NCBI GenBank assembly: GCA_015061005.1
Contig: SUXJ01000013.1
Span: forward strand, 1-64,000
Reading direction: 5' to 3'
Source: Bacteroidales bacterium
Lineage (GTDB): Bacteria; Bacteroidota; Bacteroidia; Bacteroidales; Muribaculaceae
Length of the DNA stretch: 64,000 bases
This document shows positions 35,375-45,029 of the stretch, one piece after another. Position numbers and translations under genes: made by a program. The notes under the pieces were generated by a model. That model had not been told where the DNA came from. It searched no databases and was given only the letters and a program-made list of their open reading frames with translations. Positions within the stretch are counted from its first letter, which is position 1, and each line of letters opens with the position of its first letter.

Positions 35375-38300
35375 ATGTTTTATCCTAAATTTGCGAAAAC
35401 GCTGCTCGGACTGTTGCTGTTGCCGGCACTCGGGTGGGCGCAAGCGACTGCTGCCGAAACCGCAGAGTCGTTTCTTACTCTGACCGACCTTGATGCGGTC
35501 TCTTATCCCTACGCTCTGAACGCGGATTGCGAAGCATCTGTTTTCGCAAAGCAAAGTCTGACCATTGCTTTAGATGTCACAATGGGCGGCGACCTCAGCA
35601 GCGACGGCGCATTTATTTGTGCCTCGGACACGACGGTAACAAGCGATGATACGAACTATAATAATACTTCGACTTTCGTTGCTTATGGCGCGCAAGGCGG
35701 CAAAGTGAGAATGTATGCCACAGCGAAAAATAAAGGCTGGTACACTGCCTCTGCCACTCAGCTGACGGCTTCGACTAACCACAAAGTAGTAATCGTAATT
35801 GATGCCTCAACTCAAACTCGCAAGGTCTACGTCGATGGTACGGCTGCATCAATAACTAACGTCTTTCAGGACTTCAACCACTTCAGCGGTAACGATAATG
35901 CAAACATCTACATTGGTGGGGGCGTAACGAGTGCCGGAAATAAGTACGTATTTAACGGAAAGGTCCACTCCGCACAGTTCTTCGATGCAGCCCTGTCTGC
36001 TGAGCAAGTGGCTGACTTGGACTACCCCGTAAGACTCAGCGAGATTGAGCAGTTTGCCAACGGTGACGTCTATACATTCGTTACTAAACGCGGTTTGATG
36101 GGTGCCACAAGTAGCGCAAACGTGATTTCTACTGCAAGAACCACTGTGACCCCGGCGCCGACAGCCGACAACGAAAACTTCCAATGGACAATCTACAAGT
36201 CACGCGCCGGAAATTATTACCTCTATAACATCGGAAAGCAGATGTTCATGGGCGTTCAGAGTGCTAACAATACTTCGGTGCCCTTCGTGGCAACTCCTGC
36301 CGGACGCGATTTGACGTTTAAGAAAAGCTCCTCAACTGAATATCCTTTCATGTTCTCCACCAATAACTCCGGAGTGGTAAACCATAGCGATTCTCATGGC
36401 GAAGGTCTCATCACTTGGACCGCAGGTTGGAACAACTTAACCGATGAGGGTAGCAACCATAAAATTACGAAAGTGGGCACTTTGGACGAAGCATCGCTTG
36501 CCGCTATTGCCGCAAAAGTGGAAGCATATGACCTTGTGCTGCCCGTTAAAGCGGAAGTTCAGGGCGATGCCTTAGCCGATAATACCCATTTTGGCAACGT
36601 AACCGTTACGAGTACTTCAGGCTCGATTGCTTGCAAACTCAAAACGTATGAAGATTTATATTATTGCGGTTACGATCCAAATAACGAGAATACGATTAGT
36701 TTCACTCGCGGCTATCGCGGATTTGAGTTCAGTGGTTTTTACTTGGGCGAAGAGAGCTTGGGCGAAAGCTTTGTGCTGACCGATGACATGAAATCCTCAA
36801 TCACCGATGAGAATCCTCTGATTGCGAAGTTTGCTCCGACTGCCGACGTTACTCTCTTCTATGACGATGATGATTATTCTTACCGTATTCCGGCTATCAC
36901 AAAGACCGCTTCCGGACGTCTTGTCGCTGTGAGCGACTATCGTCATAGCCTCGACGACTTGGGGCGCGACGTTCACGGCACCGGAACTCATCGCATCGAC
37001 TTGGTGGTGCGCACAAGTGATGACAACGGCGCAACGTGGAGTGCTAAACGGACCATAGCTCAAGGTTCGGGCACTTCCGGTGCTAATGACTGCGGTTACG
37101 GCGATGCCGCAATAGCCGCTTCGGGCCAAAAGGTGCTTGTTATGGCTGCAGCAGGCGATGTTTGCTACCCCTATGCTTCCGCAACAAGTCATAACAGAAC
37201 GGTGCGCATCTACAGTGAGGATAATGGTGAAACTTGGACCAAGACCGATATTTCCGATCAATTGTTTATCGGCTCAAGCGCACTTATTGCCAATGGTCAT
37301 GCCGCATTCTTCGGCAGCGGCAAGTTGGTGGTCGATGAGAACTTCAACGGCACAGGTACGGTGCGTATCTACGGCGCAATGCTCGTCAAGAATGCCTCTG
37401 CAACAACGAATATCTACGTAATATATACCGATGACTTCGGCGCAACTTGGAAGATTCTCGGAGGCAGTCAATCTCCGGTTGCCAATGCCGATGAACCGAA
37501 GGTGGAAATCTTGCCCAACGGTCAGATTCTCCTCAGTGCTCGCAGAGTCGGCGGTCGCAAATTCAACGTGTTTACCTATGGCGAGGACAAGGCAAATGGC
37601 GCCGGCACATGGTCAACCGCAGTTGACGGTTGCAGCAATGGCGGCGACAATGGTACCAATGGCGAAATCTACTGCATCAAGGTGCAAAACATTCAGGGTG
37701 AACAAGTGGACCTGCTGATGCAATCTCAACCCAAGGGCGGAGCTTCTCACTATGATCGCAGAGACGTTACTATTTGGTATAAGGAAGTAAGCGCCGATGC
37801 AACTTATACGCCGACTGATATTGCCAATGGTTGGAAGCAGGGCTTGCAGGTAAGCACTCAGCTGAGTTCTTATAGCGCAATGATTCAGCAAGCCGACGAA
37901 AAAATCGCTTTCTTCTTCGAGGAAGCGCCTTGCTATGGCGATGACTATACCAAGGGATATTGCATGGTATATGTACCTCTGGATATTCATGCAATCACAA
38001 ACTCTAACTATTTTAATCTATCGGCCGACATCTCATCTCAGATTTCTACAATCAATGTGACGCTCACCGATGCTCAAGGCAATGTCTATACCGATGTGCT
38101 CAATTGCTCAATTTCGCAGATAAGCGATCTTTTGACCTCGGCATACCCGTTCATAACTTTGGGCGATAACGCTTCATTAACCGAAGAGGGTGGGGTATAT
38201 TCTTACACCAATAGCGTGATTCTGCCGTTCAAGGTCAGCAATGCCGATGCTACGTATTGGCACAATATCTATTTCCCCTCTAACGGTAATCCGTCAGCTT

Positions 38301-39919
38301 ATCCGATTTATCTCTATGCCAATACCGCTCAGGACGCCTACGTTCCCAAGGTGACTGAAGCTATTGCCTACGGAGACAGCCAATATAACACCTATGCCCA
38401 TGCCGACAAGATGAGTTGGGCGGTATATAGCGTTGATAACGGGTTCACTTTCAAATTCAAGAATAAACTTACAGATAAATATATCAAAGTAACCGGAGTG
38501 GAACCGTCAAGCAATGTGCAAAACACTGCCTATGCGGCAGAAAACGAGGCAAGTGTGTTTGAGATATTGCCCGATAGCAGTTCGGCACGGTTTGGTGACT
38601 ACTCTTTGAAATCCGAAGTTAACGGAACGGTCGGCTATCTGTGCTCGACAAGCGCCGGCTATGGCTATGTGACTCACTTTGCCAGAAATAACCACGAAGG
38701 CGGTTGGGTCAAGTTTGTTGATGCACCGGATTTTGACGCTTTGATTAACGAGGCAAACGCCGCTTTGGAAATGCTGGGCGACGGGCTCGGACAGTATAGC
38801 GGTGCATCGGAAGAAACCGTTGCTGCGGCCAAAGCTGCCATGGAAGATAGTGAAAACGTGAAACTGAATACGCTGAAGTCATACGCAACAATTGCGGATG
38901 GGGCTTCTTTGACCCTGAATATGCCCGTAGAAGGACAATATTTCCGCGTGGCTTATGATTATGGAGGCTCTGCCGGCAAACTTTATATGCAGAGTGAAGC
39001 GTCTTCCGTAAAAGGTTTGCAGTTTGCAGCGGATACCGATAACTCTTCCGTATGGCTCTACTATGACGGTGCACTCTATTCTTATACCGCGGCTCAATGC
39101 GTAAGAGAAGTGGGCGATGATCGCGGTTTGCAAACCAATGGAGGCAAAACAAACGTGACCTTCAGTGCCAGTTCGCGTGCGGTCGGCAAGTATAACATAG
39201 CCTGCACCTCATTCATACATGCAAACAGCAACGGTGACAACTATTTTACAGACCACTGCTCCGGCGATGGCGGTCATGCTGCGCATGACTTGATTCTTGA
39301 GGAAGTAGATATGCGTCCTTCGGTTATTGAGGTAGTCATTGACGAAACCGGCGTAAACACTTTCTTTGCTAACCATGCAGTAGCTATCCCTTCCGGAGTA
39401 AAGGCCTACGTTGCAACGCAGCTCCCGACAACAACGGCAAATGCCGGAGAGGAAATTACCCTTATAGAGATTACCGATGGCGTGATTCCCGCGGAAACGG
39501 GCGTCGTTGTCAAGGCTGAAGTCGGCACATACGAATTTGCGCCCGCCGATGCAAGCGGAACTTCCGTGTCCGGTAATATGCTTGCCGGTTATGCCGGGGT
39601 ATTCGAGTCGGAAACAGTGGCGGCCCCCACAGATGATTCTGCAAACTATGTGCTCAACACTGAGAACGGCAAAGCTGTATTCAGTCCGGTCACAGAAGCC
39701 TTGAAAGTTAATTACTCCCGAGCTTACCTGAACGTTCCCTCATCGAATGGTGAAGTTTTGAGCATCGCTTTCGGTCGAAACCCCGCCACCGGCATCAACG
39801 AGGTGACAACGGTTGACGGCGATACCGCCGAAGTTTATGATCTGCAAGGCCGCAAGCTCAACAAGATCGGCAAGAGCGGCATCTACATCGTTAACGGAAA
39901 GAAAGTCCTTGTGAAATAA
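35375..39919 (+). CDS. multidomain secreted exo-alpha-sialidase (GH33) with LamG domain
   Basis: The 1514-aa protein has a signal peptide (TLLGLLLLPALGWAQA). A LamG/concanavalin-like domain lies at about 40-215 (VVIVIDASTQTRKVYVDG). The sialidase beta-propeller begins near residue 500 with the catalytic-arginine motif YRIPAI and carries Asp-box repeats SDDNGATW, SEDNGETW and TDDFGATW, followed by EPKVEILPNGQILLSARR. C-terminal modules are unassigned, and the tail YDLQGRKLNKIGKSGIYIVNGKKVLVK-type end matches that of the M60 protein. It should release terminal sialic acids from host glycans at the cell surface or outside it. Confidence 0.92.
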   Translation: MFYPKFAKTLLGLLLLPALGWAQATAAETAESFLTLTDLDAVSYPYALNADCEASVFAKQSLTIALDVTMGGDLSSDGAFICASDTTVTSDDTNYNNTSTFVAYGAQGGKVRMYATAKNKGWYTASATQLTASTNHKVVIVIDASTQTRKVYVDGTAASITNVFQDFNHFSGNDNANIYIGGGVTSAGNKYVFNGKVHSAQFFDAALSAEQVADLDYPVRLSEIEQFANGDVYTFVTKRGLMGATSSANVISTARTTVTPAPTADNENFQWTIYKSRAGNYYLYNIGKQMFMGVQSANNTSVPFVATPAGRDLTFKKSSSTEYPFMFSTNNSGVVNHSDSHGEGLITWTAGWNNLTDEGSNHKITKVGTLDEASLAAIAAKVEAYDLVLPVKAEVQGDALADNTHFGNVTVTSTSGSIACKLKTYEDLYYCGYDPNNENTISFTRGYRGFEFSGFYLGEESLGESFVLTDDMKSSITDENPLIAKFAPTADVTLFYDDDDYSYRIPAITKTASGRLVAVSDYRHSLDDLGRDVHGTGTHRIDLVVRTSDDNGATWSAKRTIAQGSGTSGANDCGYGDAAIAASGQKVLVMAAAGDVCYPYASATSHNRTVRIYSEDNGETWTKTDISDQLFIGSSALIANGHAAFFGSGKLVVDENFNGTGTVRIYGAMLVKNASATTNIYVIYTDDFGATWKILGGSQSPVANADEPKVEILPNGQILLSARRVGGRKFNVFTYGEDKANGAGTWSTAVDGCSNGGDNGTNGEIYCIKVQNIQGEQVDLLMQSQPKGGASHYDRRDVTIWYKEVSADATYTPTDIANGWKQGLQVSTQLSSYSAMIQQADEKIAFFFEEAPCYGDDYTKGYCMVYVPLDIHAITNSNYFNLSADISSQISTINVTLTDAQGNVYTDVLNCSISQISDLLTSAYPFITLGDNASLTEEGGVYSYTNSVILPFKVSNADATYWHNIYFPSNGNPSAYPIYLYANTAQDAYVPKVTEAIAYGDSQYNTYAHADKMSWAVYSVDNGFTFKFKNKLTDKYIKVTGVEPSSNVQNTAYAAENEASVFEILPDSSSARFGDYSLKSEVNGTVGYLCSTSAGYGYVTHFARNNHEGGWVKFVDAPDFDALINEANAALEMLGDGLGQYSGASEETVAAAKAAMEDSENVKLNTLKSYATIADGASLTLNMPVEGQYFRVAYDYGGSAGKLYMQSEASSVKGLQFAADTDNSSVWLYYDGALYSYTAAQCVREVGDDRGLQTNGGKTNVTFSASSRAVGKYNIACTSFIHANSNGDNYFTDHCSGDGGHAAHDLILEEVDMRPSVIEVVIDETGVNTFFANHAVAIPSGVKAYVATQLPTTTANAGEEITLIEITDGVIPAETGVVVKAEVGTYEFAPADASGTSVSGNMLAGYAGVFESETVAAPTDDSANYVLNTENGKAVFSPVTEALKVNYSRAYLNVPSSNGEVLSIAFGRNPATGINEVTTVDGDTAEVYDLQGRKLNKIGKSGIYIVNGKKVLVK

Positions 39920-39947
39920 TCCGATATTTTAGAAAATAATCATCATG

Positions 39948-39979
39948 CGAGGCGACTTGAAAAGGTCGTCTCGTTTTTT
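39948..39979 (+). terminator. intrinsic terminator after the sialidase gene
   Basis: CGAGGCGAC and GTCGTCTCG arms (one G-U pair) followed by six T. Confidence 0.8.
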
Positions 39980-40015
39980 CAGCAAGTCAAAATTGTCTAT
40001 TCTTGATAAAATGAC

Positions 40016-40023
40016 TATATTTG
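40016..40023 (+). promoter_or_regulatory. -7 promoter element of the hexosaminidase gene
   Basis: TATATTTG with TTG about 20 bases upstream (39993-39995), 42 bases before the ATG. Confidence 0.65.
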
Positions 40024-40065
40024 CACATAGTAAACCGTGAATTATATAAGAATTCTCCATAAACC

Positions 40066-41703
40066 ATGAAGAAGTATATTGTTTCTTTAACCGTTGCACT
40101 CGTTTGCGGTGTTGCTGTTTCAAGTGCTTCGGATTTCAACACTCTTATTCCGCGTCCGTCGGAGATGACGCAGACTTTGTCGGATGTTACCATGCCAATA
40201 GGCATGACCGTAAGTTCCCCTGCAGATTTTGTCGACGATGCCGGGCGTTTTGTTGCAGCGGTTAATGCCGCAACAAACCTCAATGCAACGCTTGCCGATG
40301 CAAACGGATTTATTGCCTTGAGCGTGAACCACGCAATTCCGGCTGAGGGATATACAATGACCATCTCTCCCCGAGGAGTAGATATTCAGGCTTCTTCTGC
40401 CTCGGGTGCATTCTATGCGTTGCAAACCATCAAGCAACTGATGGGGGCTAACGTGCTTGCTGGTAAGCCCGGCGAGACCGCGGCGACTTATGCTTTGCCA
40501 ATCGGCACAATTAAGGATCAACCTCGCTATGAGTATCGCGGTTTTATGCTCGATGTGAGCCGCCATTTCTTTGAGGCAGGAGAGATCAAGAAAATGCTTG
40601 ACCTCATGGCCGTTTACAAGTTGAATCGTTTCCATTGGCATCTTACCGATGATCAGGGATGGCGTCTGCCTGTGAAGAAATATCCCAAGCTCACCGTTCA
40701 GGGTGCAACCAACCGTAATATTTTGCGCACAGACTTTGCGCAGCAAAAACAATGGCGCGAGGGTGAAGACGCTGTTTACGGACCTTTTGCCTACACCCCT
40801 GAGGAGGTTCATGAGATAGTTGCCTATGCCAAGGAACGCCACATCGAAGTTATTCCGGAAATAGACATGCCCGGTCACATGGTGGCTGCTATTCACGCAT
40901 ATCCCGAGTTCTCGACCGACCCGAAGAGCAAGAAACTTGACGTTCACGAAGACTTCAGCCATGAGATTTGGAACAAGAGAGGCGTGTCGCGCGACGTGTT
41001 GGACGTGAGCAATCCGAAAGTGATACGTTTTGTGAAAGACGTTATCGATGAATTAGTGGAATACTTTCCCTATGAATATATCCACATTGGAGGCGATGAA
41101 TGTCCCACCCTCGCATGGGAACACTCCAAGTCATGTCAGAAACTGATTAAGAAACTCGGACTAAAAGACGTGCGCGAACTTCAAAGTTGGTTCACAAAGG
41201 AGATTTCCGATTATGCCAACACTCATGGCAGAAAAATCATTGTGTGGAACGAAGTAATCACCGAACCCAATGCCAACATGGAGCTGATAAAAGAAATCAA
41301 CCCGGTGGTGTTCTGTTGGCTCGGCGGTGAGCAAAAAGCAGAAGCCAACGGTTTGCGCCACGTTTATACCCCCTTCAACGGAGGTTACTATATCAATCGC
41401 TCGTATGAAGGTGTGGACAAGCATGGTGCCGGACGCGACGGCTCATTGAAAAAAAGCATTACCGTAATGCCTCCGCTTCATGACAACCTCATTGGTATTC
41501 AAGGTACATTCTGGACGGAAGAAGTGGACCGCCCCGAAGATTTGGAATACTTGGCATTGCCGCGCCTCATCGGCATTGCCGAACAAGCGTGGAGCACTCA
41601 GGTCAACAAGGACTATGACGAATTTCTTGACCGCATCATTCAACATCGCGCCTACCTTGACCTCGGCGGCTACAACTACGGCGCCCACCAACTCCAAAAA
41701 TAA
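40066..41703 (+). CDS. beta-N-acetylhexosaminidase (GH20)
   Basis: The 545-aa enzyme has a signal peptide (YIVSLTVALVCGVAVSSA). A GH20b small domain lies at about 25-150 and the catalytic TIM barrel follows (YRGFMLDVSRHFF, NRFHWHLTDDQGWRLP, PEIDMPGHM). The catalytic Asp-Glu pair is in HIGGDECPT near residue 347. It removes terminal GlcNAc/GalNAc and probably works after the sialidase. Unlike the two upstream enzymes it has no sorting-like tail, so it is probably periplasmic. It has its own promoter. Confidence 0.95.
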   Translation: MKKYIVSLTVALVCGVAVSSASDFNTLIPRPSEMTQTLSDVTMPIGMTVSSPADFVDDAGRFVAAVNAATNLNATLADANGFIALSVNHAIPAEGYTMTISPRGVDIQASSASGAFYALQTIKQLMGANVLAGKPGETAATYALPIGTIKDQPRYEYRGFMLDVSRHFFEAGEIKKMLDLMAVYKLNRFHWHLTDDQGWRLPVKKYPKLTVQGATNRNILRTDFAQQKQWREGEDAVYGPFAYTPEEVHEIVAYAKERHIEVIPEIDMPGHMVAAIHAYPEFSTDPKSKKLDVHEDFSHEIWNKRGVSRDVLDVSNPKVIRFVKDVIDELVEYFPYEYIHIGGDECPTLAWEHSKSCQKLIKKLGLKDVRELQSWFTKEISDYANTHGRKIIVWNEVITEPNANMELIKEINPVVFCWLGGEQKAEANGLRHVYTPFNGGYYINRSYEGVDKHGAGRDGSLKKSITVMPPLHDNLIGIQGTFWTEEVDRPEDLEYLALPRLIGIAEQAWSTQVNKDYDEFLDRIIQHRAYLDLGGYNYGAHQLQK

Positions 41704-41733
41704 CGAATTTTTGAATAAGAAGTATAGTCAGAT

Positions 41734-43215
41734 ATGGGATTTAATGTTTTGACAGCAGCAGAAGCTGCGAGTTTTATTAAGAATGGTGCAACGATAGGTC
41801 TGAGCGGATTTACAGCATCGGGTGCGCCGAAGGACACTTTTGCTGCTTTGGCTCAGATTGCTGAAGCGGAGCATGAGGCGGGTCGGCCTTTTAAGGTGGA
41901 CTTGTTTACGGGTGCGAGCACGAATAAATACGTTGATGGAGCTTTGTCGCTTGCGAATGCGATTAATCGCCGCACACCGTATCAGAACACTCCGGATTTG
42001 CGTAAGCGTATCAATGCGCATGATGCCCATTATTTTGATATGCACCTGAGTGAGTTGGCACAGAAGTTGCGTTACGGATTTTTCGGTCCGTTGGATTTCG
42101 CGGTCATCGAGGCAGTAGATGTTACTGATGACGGCCGATTGGTTCTCGGCACGGGTGCGGGTATTTCCACGACGATTGCACAGCTTGCCAAACATATCAT
42201 TATTGAATTGAATTCGGGAATTTCGAAGAAACTTGAGGGTTTGCATGACTTGTATATGCCGGCAGATCCGCCATATCGCAGGGAGATTCCGATTTATAAT
42301 GTTAATGACCGTATCGGTTCACCGTATCTGTATGTGGATCCGAAGAAGGTGCTTGGTGTTGTGCATACCAATGCGACTGATGGGGTGGCGCCTTTTTCGG
42401 CACTCGACGAGACTTCGGAGCATATCGGAGCGAATGTTTGTAATTTCCTTGTTCATGAGCTGAAGGCCGGAAGGCTTCCCAAGGAGTTCTTGCCGCTGCA
42501 GAGTGGAGTGGGTAACGTTGCTAACGCAGTGCTTTACGGTTTGGCGGAAGCAACGGAGATACCTCCGTTTGCGATGTATACGGAAGTGGCACAAGATGCG
42601 GTGCTTGACTTGATGGAGCGTGATCGATGCAAGTTCGTGTCGACATGTTCGCTTACGATGAGTGATGATGCGATGAGCCGTCTGTTTGCTCACGATGACG
42701 AGTTCTGTAAGCGCATCGTTATTCGTCCGAGCGAGTTGAGTAACAATCCCGAGATTGTTCGCCGTTTGGGTATTATTTCGATGAATACCGCTCTTGAAGC
42801 AGATATCTTCGGGGCGATTAATTCCACTCATGTCTTGGGCACGAAGATGATGAATGGCATTGGCGGTTCGGGTGACTTTACTCGCAACAGTTATTTGTCA
42901 ATTTTCTCATGTCCGTCGGTATCGAAGGGCGGCTGTATTTCGAATATTGTGCCTATGGTGGCACACCAAGACCATTCGGAGCATTCAGTCGATGTGCTTG
43001 TGACGGATCAAGGTGTTGCCGATTTGCGAGGCAAGGATCCTGTTCAGAGGGCAGAGTTGATAATTGAAAATTGTGCACATCCGGATTATCGTCCGCTACT
43101 GCATAAGTATTTGTCGCTTGGTAAGGGCGGTCAGACGCCTCACGCGTTGTGTGCCTCGTTTGCGTTCCATAACGCTTTTGCCGAGACCGGCGATATGCGT
43201 AATGCGGAACTTTAA
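41734..43215 (+). CDS. acetyl-CoA hydrolase/transferase family (probable succinate CoA-transferase)
   Basis: The 493-aa cytoplasmic enzyme belongs to the class I CoA-transferases of the acetyl-CoA hydrolase family: NGATIGLSGFTASGAPKD at the N-terminus, TGAGIST, and the catalytic glutamate expected at E284 in YTEVAQDAVLD. It has the C-terminal GIGGSGDFTRNSYLSIF and DVLVTDQGVADLRG signatures. In Bacteroidales such enzymes exchange CoA between succinate and acetyl- or propionyl-CoA in succinate/propionate fermentation. It starts 30 bases after the hexosaminidase, so it may be read from the same transcript despite the different role. Confidence 0.9.
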   Translation: MGFNVLTAAEAASFIKNGATIGLSGFTASGAPKDTFAALAQIAEAEHEAGRPFKVDLFTGASTNKYVDGALSLANAINRRTPYQNTPDLRKRINAHDAHYFDMHLSELAQKLRYGFFGPLDFAVIEAVDVTDDGRLVLGTGAGISTTIAQLAKHIIIELNSGISKKLEGLHDLYMPADPPYRREIPIYNVNDRIGSPYLYVDPKKVLGVVHTNATDGVAPFSALDETSEHIGANVCNFLVHELKAGRLPKEFLPLQSGVGNVANAVLYGLAEATEIPPFAMYTEVAQDAVLDLMERDRCKFVSTCSLTMSDDAMSRLFAHDDEFCKRIVIRPSELSNNPEIVRRLGIISMNTALEADIFGAINSTHVLGTKMMNGIGGSGDFTRNSYLSIFSCPSVSKGGCISNIVPMVAHQDHSEHSVDVLVTDQGVADLRGKDPVQRAELIIENCAHPDYRPLLHKYLSLGKGGQTPHALCASFAFHNAFAETGDMRNAEL

Positions 43216-43280
43216 AGCGTCGATATTGAAATACGGCGGGACCTTCGATTTCGGAGATCTCGCTTGTTTTTTTGTTGAGG

Positions 43281-43775
43281 TCAGGAGAATTTTGCGTGGA
43301 GGATGCGGAACTTTTCGAGGTTCTCGTTTCCAAAACGGGCGATGGATTTTTCTACATCGGCGAGCGTTTTTCGCTGCATTGTTCCGGATTTGGAGTAGAA
43401 TTTATCGGCGTAACAAATGAGTTGTTCGAGGATGGTTTCGGGGACGAGTTCGCCAATGCCCACTCCGGTATGGCGCTCGGCGACTCTTGCCGCCCATTCC
43501 GGCGCGCCTTCGCGTCGGAGCAGTTCTGCTCCGAGCGGCCCATGTTTGATGTAAGGGTGGGATCCGTTGCAGTGAATGTCGGGAGCGGAGGTCAGGAAGA
43601 TTCCGATGTCGTGGAGCATGGCTGCCGAGCGCACTTGGTCAGGGTCGAGGTGCGGAGCGTGAGCGGCTCGGAGTTCTTCTGCTAAGTCTGCCACAGAGGT
43701 GGCGTGGCGCATATAAATATCCCGAAGGGGAGTCCCCTCGGGATAATATTTGTTGATTATAGTCAGGTGGTTCAT
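43281..43775 (-). CDS. HD-domain phosphohydrolase-like protein
   Basis: The 164-aa protein has HATSVADLAEEL, AAMLHDIGIF (the HD metal motif) and the later His residues in SHPYIKHGPLGAELL and AERHTGVGIG, the pattern of HDIG-type metal-dependent phosphohydrolases. The substrate is unknown. It overlaps the start of ilvE's downstream end: its ATG lies four bases inside the end of the transaminase gene, so both are on one message. Confidence 0.85.
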   Translation of the reverse strand: MNHLTIINKYYPEGTPLRDIYMRHATSVADLAEELRAAHAPHLDPDQVRSAAMLHDIGIFLTSAPDIHCNGSHPYIKHGPLGAELLRREGAPEWAARVAERHTGVGIGELVPETILEQLICYADKFYSKSGTMQRKTLADVEKSIARFGNENLEKFRILHAKFS

Positions 43776-44797
43776 TCAACGATGGTGTTCCAGCCGTGGA
43801 CGTCTTCAATTTCGCCGAGCTGAATTGCGCGGAGTCGATTGTAGAGTTCAGTGGTTACGGGGCCGGGTTGATGGTCTTTTGCAATGATGTATTTAGTGTC
43901 ATTGTCAAGGTCGTGAATTTCGGCAATGGGAGATGCCACGGCTGCCGTTCCACATGCTGCGGCTTCGGATATTTCGTTGAGTTCTTCGACTGCAATGTGT
44001 CGTTGCTCAACGGTTATTCCCATGTCACGAGCGAGTTGCATCAGACTCTTGTTTGTAATAGAGGGGAGGATTGATTCTGATGCCGGAGTGATGTATGCAC
44101 CGTTTTTGATGGCGAAGAAGTTTGCGGGGCCGCATTCGTCAAGATATTTCTTCTCTTTCGGGTCGAGGTATAGAACGGCACTGTAGCCGAGCTTGTGAGC
44201 TCTGTCACCAGCGGCGATAGATGCGGCGTAGTTGCCACCGACTTTCCAGCGTCCGGTGCCTTTAGGTGCTACGCGGTCGTATTCACGCATTATGCAGATG
44301 TTAGTTGGCTTGAATCCTTCTTTGAAGTAAGGTCCTACGGGCGTTACGAATACCATGAAGGTATAGTCGGAAGATGAGCTAACGCCAACTTTTGCGCTGA
44401 TGCCTACTTCGAGAGGACGAAGATACAGGGAGGCTCCGGACCCGTATGGTGGTACGAAGCGTTCGTTGGCTTTCACGACTCGTTTGCACATTTCGCAGAA
44501 CAATTCTTCGGGCACGGGTTCCATTAGTAGGCCTTTTGCCGACTCGATAATACGGCGTGCGTTTTCTTCGAGTCGGAAGATTCTAATCTTACCGTCTTTT
44601 CCTCGGAACGCTTTGAGCCCTTCGAAGATTTCCTGACCATAGTGGAGGCAGGTTGCTGCGATATGGAGGTTTATGGTTTCAGAGGAGGTCTCTTCAATGG
44701 GACCCCAGACGCCATCGCGGAACGTGCATCGCACGTTGACATCGGTGGGTACATAGCCAAATGAGAGATTGGCCCAGTCAAGATTGTTTGATGCCAT
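43772..44797 (-). CDS. ilvE: branched-chain amino acid aminotransferase
   Basis: The 341-aa PLP enzyme of fold type IV interconverts Val, Leu and Ile with their keto acids. It shows HYGQEIFEGLKAFRGKDG, the PYGSGASLYLRP substrate loop, the PLP-lysine region GTGRWKVGGNYAASI and the ECGPANFFAIKNG block. The length matches the bacterial/eukaryotic long IlvE type. A well-placed promoter lies 41 bases upstream. Confidence 0.95.
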   Translation of the reverse strand: MASNNLDWANLSFGYVPTDVNVRCTFRDGVWGPIEETSSETINLHIAATCLHYGQEIFEGLKAFRGKDGKIRIFRLEENARRIIESAKGLLMEPVPEELFCEMCKRVVKANERFVPPYGSGASLYLRPLEVGISAKVGVSSSSDYTFMVFVTPVGPYFKEGFKPTNICIMREYDRVAPKGTGRWKVGGNYAASIAAGDRAHKLGYSAVLYLDPKEKKYLDECGPANFFAIKNGAYITPASESILPSITNKSLMQLARDMGITVEQRHIAVEELNEISEAAACGTAAVASPIAEIHDLDNDTKYIIAKDHQPGPVTTELYNRLRAIQLGEIEDVHGWNTIVE

Positions 44798-44837
44798 AAT
44801 TCTTGTTTGTTGATTATTGCAAAGTTTTTATTTAGTG

Positions 44838-44845
44838 CAAAGGTA
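44838..44845 (-). promoter_or_regulatory. -7 promoter element of ilvE
   Basis: Minus strand TACCTTTG, 41 bases before the ilvE ATG. Confidence 0.55.
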
Positions 44846-44849
44846 ATAA

Positions 44850-44897
44850 AAAAAGTGGAGAGTGGAAAAAGTGGAGAGTGGAAAAAGTGGAGAGTGG
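44850..44897 (+). repeat. perfect tandem repeat, 3 x 16 bp
   Basis: Three identical copies of AAAAAGTGGAGAGTGG, immediately upstream of the ilvE promoter. The number of copies may vary between strains. Confidence 0.95.
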
Positions 44898-44911
44898 AGG
44901 GCGAAAGGCGC

Positions 44912-44965
44912 AAGGGGGACTCGATCGCGCGCGAGTTCCCGTCTTGCGGCGATTGAGTCCCCCTT
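44912..44965. repeat. 54-nt near-perfect inverted repeat (long hairpin)
   Basis: The arms AAGGGGGACTCGATCGC and GCGATTGAGTCCCCCTT pair over 17 bp (one G-U). An inner CGCGAG/CTTGCG pair adds six more around a 7-nt loop, with a single bulged G. It lies between the tandem repeat and the dispersed repeat and has no plain T-run on the minus strand, so it is not a standard terminator for ruvA. Confidence 0.85.
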
Positions 44966-45029
44966 GAGTTTTTGCCGACCGCGGCCTGCCCGGCGGCTTG
45001 TTTTGCCTTCCGCACGAGTTTGATTTTTC

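Noticed and set aside
40120-40962. 280-aa minus-strand ORF inside the hexosaminidase gene
   Set aside because: Antisense shadow; no start signal, no family resemblance, and GH20 motifs on the other strand.
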